A stretch of 6,354 nucleotides of DNA from Alphaproteobacteria bacterium (GTDB lineage Bacteria > Pseudomonadota > Alphaproteobacteria > Rhizobiales > Hyphomicrobiaceae). Location of the stretch: NCBI GenBank assembly GCA_005888525.1, contig VBAB01000001.1, forward strand, positions 1 through 6,354, given 5' to 3'. The position numbers and the translations under genes are program-made. Below are positions 5,065-6,354 of this stretch, in pieces. The notes beneath the pieces are model-generated. The model saw only the letters and a program-made list of their open reading frames with translations, was not told the DNA's origin and made no database searches. Every line of letters starts with the position of its first letter. The first letter of the stretch is position 1.

Positions 5065-6354
5065 GTGTTGCTTGTCGACACCGCGCTCAGGGCGCGAGAA
5101 GAGCAGGGAAATCCCATCCGTGTCGCCATTGTCGGCGCGGGCTTCATGAGCCAGGGACTTACGAACCAGATTGCCCACAGCACACCCGGCATGCGCGTCG
5201 TGGCGGTGTCGAACCGCAAGCCCGAAAGGGCCTTGCAGGTTCTGCGCTACGCGGGCTTCGATGACGCGCGCTTGGTCGGTACTCAATCGAGCCTCGATGC
5301 TGAACTTGATGCCGGGCGACCGGCGGCAACCGAGGATACGCTGCTGTTGTGCCGGTCCGAGCAGGTGGATGTCGTCGTCGATACGACCGGCTCCGTCGAA
5401 TTTGGCGCCCACGTCGCTCTCGAGGCTTTCAAGCACGGCAAGGACGTCGTCTTGATGAATGCCGAGATCGATGCGACGATCGGACCAATCCTTCAGTCAT
5501 ACGCGCGCAAGGCCGGCGTCATTCTCTCTGCCTGCGAAGGCGACGAACCCGGCGTGCAGATGAACCTCGTTCGCTGGGTCAGGGGACTGGGGCTGATCCC
5601 ACGTGTCATCGGCAACATCAAGGGATTGCAGGATCCCTACCGAAATCCGACCACCCAAAAGGGCTTCGCCGAGCGCTGGGGTCAAAACCCCGCGATGGTG
5701 ACAAGCTTCGCGGACGGTTCAAAAATCAGCTTCGAGCAGACGATCGTGGCAAATGCCACGGGGTTCAAAGTGAAATCGAGGGGTATGTCCCGCGGCCTGG
5801 AATACCGCGGCGACATCATGAAGATCGGGGAACTCTATGACATCGACGAGGTCCGCGCGCTCGGCGGCATCGTCGACTATGTCGTCGGCACGCCGCTAAC
5901 GAAGGTGTACGTCCTGGCCGAGCATCCTGACCCCAAGCAGCGCCACTACTTGAACCTCTACAAGATGGGCGAGGGCCCGCTATATTCGTTTTTTACGCCC
6001 TATCACCTCGTGCATTTCGAGGTTCCAAATGCCATCGCTCGCGTGGTTCTGTTCCGCGACTGCGTGGCGCCACCACTGGCGGGGCCCGTTGTCGAAGTCT
6101 GCGCCGTAGCCAAGCGCGACCTTCGGAGCGGGGAGGTCCTGGACAACTCAGGCATGTATATGACGTACGGCGAAGCGGTGAACGTCGACGAAATGAGTGC
6201 CGGCCGATATTTGCCCGAAGGGCTCGTGGAGGGTTGCAAGGTCACGAGCAACATCGCCAAGGATGCGGTCATCACCTATCGTGACGTCGAGCTGCCGGCC
6301 GGCCGCCTCGCGGACAGGTTGCGCGCAGAGCAATACAGGCACTTCCGCGGAGAG
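5065..6354 (+). CDS. Homoserine-dehydrogenase-like Rossmann oxidoreductase with C-terminal SAF-like domain, 3' end cut off
   Basis: The frame begins at GTG 5065, 46 bases after the epimerase stop, and is open through the right edge (430 residues seen). After a short leader, RVAIVGAGFMSQG (19-31) is a GxGxxxxG dinucleotide-binding loop, with a strand ending VVAVSNRKPERA behind it. DVVVDTTGSVEFGAHVALEA and GKDVVLMNAEID continue the NAD(P)-binding fold seen in homoserine dehydrogenase and Gfo/Idh-like proteins. A middle catalytic-type domain follows, including NIKGLQDPYRNPTTQKGFAE, and near 336-410 a segment with GEVLDNSGMYMTYGEAV and LPEGLVEGCKVTSNIAKDAVI resembles the SAF fold found in NeuB, FlgA/CpaB and altronate dehydratases. 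Such proteins are often labelled only as SAF-domain or FlgA-like. I do not know the substrate; position suggests an NAD(P)-dependent step on a sugar or a sugar-derived acid. Visually it seems slightly less GC-rich than its neighbours (not computed). Confidence 0.8.
   Translation, partial: MLLVDTALRAREEQGNPIRVAIVGAGFMSQGLTNQIAHSTPGMRVVAVSNRKPERALQVLRYAGFDDARLVGTQSSLDAELDAGRPAATEDTLLLCRSEQVDVVVDTTGSVEFGAHVALEAFKHGKDVVLMNAEIDATIGPILQSYARKAGVILSACEGDEPGVQMNLVRWVRGLGLIPRVIGNIKGLQDPYRNPTTQKGFAERWGQNPAMVTSFADGSKISFEQTIVANATGFKVKSRGMSRGLEYRGDIMKIGELYDIDEVRALGGIVDYVVGTPLTKVYVLAEHPDPKQRHYLNLYKMGEGPLYSFFTPYHLVHFEVPNAIARVVLFRDCVAPPLAGPVVEVCAVAKRDLRSGEVLDNSGMYMTYGEAVNVDEMSAGRYLPEGLVEGCKVTSNIAKDAVITYRDVELPAGRLADRLRAEQYRHFRGE

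Overview
The window is high-GC DNA with tightly packed genes, ATGA start/stop overlaps and several GTG starts. Family resemblance suggests a pseudomonadote, perhaps an alphaproteobacterium. That placement is an inference from style and gene families, since the window holds no rRNA or other marker.

Left part (1-1093, minus strand): the 5' portion of a luciferase-like flavin-dependent monooxygenase runs off the left edge. Behind it lies a small exported single-haem class I cytochrome c, also on the minus strand. Neither has an obvious link to the genes on the right.

Middle (1094 to about 1524): a divergent intergenic region of about 430 bp with no convincing gene. It holds a perfect 12-bp palindrome, three GCAAAT words, short inverted repeats, and possible promoters for both directions.

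Right part (about 1525-6354, plus strand): a run of genes of nucleotide-sugar / surface-glycan type. In order they are a TylC3/TcaB9-type sugar C-methyltransferase, an RfbF-type glucose-1-phosphate cytidylyltransferase, a PIG-L (LmbE-like) deacetylase, an RmlC-type 3,5-epimerase, and a Rossmann oxidoreductase with a C-terminal SAF-like domain that runs off the right edge. The first three are joined by 4-base ATGA overlaps. The set fits synthesis of a C-methylated, possibly N-acetyl-processed, CDP-linked deoxy-sugar for LPS, capsule or another glycan. The expected CDP-glucose 4,6-dehydratase and the glycosyltransferases are not in this window.

Two irregularities stand out. The PIG-L deacetylase reading frame is broken near 3941-3950, and the protein segment that should carry the second metal-binding His motif is missing, which looks like an out-of-frame deletion of about 60 bases. 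About 350 bp further on, the gap before the epimerase contains a perfect 24-bp tandem duplication (4291-4338) in which each copy carries a strong Shine-Dalgarno-like core but no start codon follows. I see no CRISPR array, tRNA, rRNA, insertion sequence or phage gene. Apart from the uncharacterised SAF-domain oxidoreductase in this sugar context, I do not see a clearly new system.
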